A DNA stretch of 6,397 nucleotides, from the NCBI GenBank assembly GCA_964364885.1, contig CAYIOA010000047.1, positions 1 to 6,397 on the forward strand, read 5' to 3'. The position numbers were made by a program, and so were the translations under genes. Of the stretch, positions 5,356-6,397 are shown piece after piece (within the stretch, counting starts at the first letter, position 1; every line of letters begins with the position of its first letter). The notes beneath the pieces were generated by a model. That model was not told the origin of the DNA. It saw nothing but the letters and a program-made list of their open reading frames with translations, and ran no database searches. The DNA is from UBA73 sp964364885. Its GTDB lineage: Archaea; Nanobdellota; Nanobdellia; Pacearchaeales; GW2011-AR1.

Positions 5356-6396
5356 ATGAAAATACTTATTAATGGCACGAGTGGAAGAATAGGAAGAGCA
5401 GTTAGTTATGAATTAATTAAAAGTGATATTATTCCTGCCGCATTAAATGATCCTGTGGGAATTGAAAAAATTGTTGATAGTTTAAGTGGAAATGACGCTG
5501 TGCATGGAAAATTTAACTGGCAGATCAATAAAATTAATGCCAATGAAATAGAAATAAACGGAAAGAAAATAAAAGTTTATGCAGAAAAATCTCTTGATAA
5601 AATACCTTTTAGAGATTTAGGAGTTTCAATTGTAGAAGAATGTTCTGGACTTTATGGAAATGACAAAACAAGCCCAGATGAAATTAAAGCAAGAGAATTC
5701 CTAAGCCATGGCGTCAAAAAAATAATAATGTCCTATCCGGCAACAGGAGCAGGAGTAGTTACGTTAGTTGCAGGAGTTAATCTTGAAGCTTATGACTCTG
5801 AGTTATACTGGGGAATATCAAATGGTTCCTGCACTACAAAGGCGCTCGTTGCTCCATTGCAAGTTCTAAGAGATTATGGTTTAAAAGTGCAGGCGCTCCT
5901 CATGGATACTGTCCATGCAGCAACAAACACTCAGTCTATTCTTGAATCATTAAATCAGATTTCAACTCATAAAACTGGAGCTGCAAAGGCAACAGGAGAA
6001 ATAATTCCAGAGTTAAAAGGAAAAATGGATGGATTGTCCTTCAGAGTTCCTACACTAGACGGAAGTTTTGCAAATCTGTATTTTGTTGCTGATTCAGAAA
6101 AAGATAATTTGTCTGCCCGGGATATTAATCAAGTTTTAAGAGAAGAATCTTCTAACCAAAAATATATGGGAAGGCTCGCCGTATTCGAAGGAAAAGAAGC
6201 CGGAACTAGCTACGATATTGTAGGCAGAACTGAAAACGCAATAGTAATTCTTGATAAAACAAGAGTTCTTAAATTGCCCTACAAAACAGACTCAAAAACT
6301 AGCTATTTAATCGGAATTGTTTCTGGCTATGATAATGAAAGAGGCCCTCCAAGAGACCAGGTATTAGTCACAAAGCATATAATAGAAAGAGGGTAA
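5356..6396 (+). CDS. gap: Divergent class I glyceraldehyde-3-phosphate dehydrogenase homologue
   Basis: 346 aa, complete (TAA at 6394-6396), about the family's usual 330-340. The Rossmann start is INGTSGRIGRA (5-15), one residue longer than the usual INGFGRIGR. ALNDP (29-33) keeps the Asp that favours NAD over NADP. The catalytic Cys159 lies in SNGSCTTK (usual SNASCTTN) and His187 in TVHAATNTQ. TGAAKATG (207-214), SFRVPT (228-233) and YDNE (325-328) are also conserved. The family oxidises and phosphorylates glyceraldehyde-3-phosphate in glycolysis/gluconeogenesis. Oddities: the segment between the His motif and TGAAKA is about 11 residues shorter than usual (S-loop), losing the conserved Arg, and the usual Asp after TN is Thr. 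Both belong to the substrate-phosphate site. Most archaea use an unrelated-looking type II GAPDH, so a bacterial-like origin is possible. Substrate identity is therefore less certain than family membership (erythrose-4-phosphate dehydrogenase or another aldehyde are alternatives). Confidence 0.88.
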   Translation: MKILINGTSGRIGRAVSYELIKSDIIPAALNDPVGIEKIVDSLSGNDAVHGKFNWQINKINANEIEINGKKIKVYAEKSLDKIPFRDLGVSIVEECSGLYGNDKTSPDEIKAREFLSHGVKKIIMSYPATGAGVVTLVAGVNLEAYDSELYWGISNGSCTTKALVAPLQVLRDYGLKVQALLMDTVHAATNTQSILESLNQISTHKTGAAKATGEIIPELKGKMDGLSFRVPTLDGSFANLYFVADSEKDNLSARDINQVLREESSNQKYMGRLAVFEGKEAGTSYDIVGRTENAIVILDKTRVLKLPYKTDSKTSYLIGIVSGYDNERGPPRDQVLVTKHIIERG

Positions 6397-6397
6397 G

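Overview
The window looks like a piece of an AT-rich archaeal genome, probably from a DPANN-type lineage of the Woesearchaeota/Pacearchaeota kind. The pointers are an archaea-specific GatE, a tRNA gene without an encoded CCA end, TATA-type boxes about 26 bp upstream of several start codons (leaderless transcripts), and a secreted protein built from Cys-rich modules of a style I associate with those archaea. The lineage is an inference, because there is no rRNA or other marker here. A 100-N gap and its flanks suggest a metagenome or single-cell assembly.

Left part, all on the minus strand. Positions 1-780 encode a complete UppP/BacA polyprenyl-diphosphate phosphatase. A tRNA-Ala(CGC) gene follows at 814-884, then a 104-bp block of nested inverted repeats (931-1034) that can fold into a branched structure. 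At 1082-1336 lies a small two-CxxC protein of unknown function. The intergenic stretch 1337-1516 holds a stem-loop and TATA-like palindromes but no gene.

Middle. Positions 1517-3795 (minus) hold one gene for a large secreted Cys-rich protein. It is cut by 100 Ns at 3623-3722. The same 55 bp lies on both sides of the gap, so the two contig ends overlap. Collapsing one copy plus the Ns (155 bp) restores a single frame of 707 codons, joining a signal peptide to the mature domains.

Right part, plus strand. gatE (3854-5290) starts 58 bp from the divergent secreted-protein gene, and both can use the same TATA-like octamer. It lacks the AspRS-like insertion domain normally present in GatE. Next is a complete but divergent class I (phosphorylating-type) GAPDH homologue at 5356-6396. 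It keeps the catalytic Cys and His, but has a shortened S-loop and lacks two residues of the usual substrate-phosphate site.

The genes do not form one pathway. UppP (lipid carrier recycling) and the secreted protein both concern the cell surface. tRNA-Ala and GatE concern translation. The GAPDH homologue concerns central carbon metabolism. The most notable points are the GatE without its insertion, the altered GAPDH-like enzyme, the branched hairpin element beside the tRNA gene, and the assembly join that breaks the secreted-protein gene.
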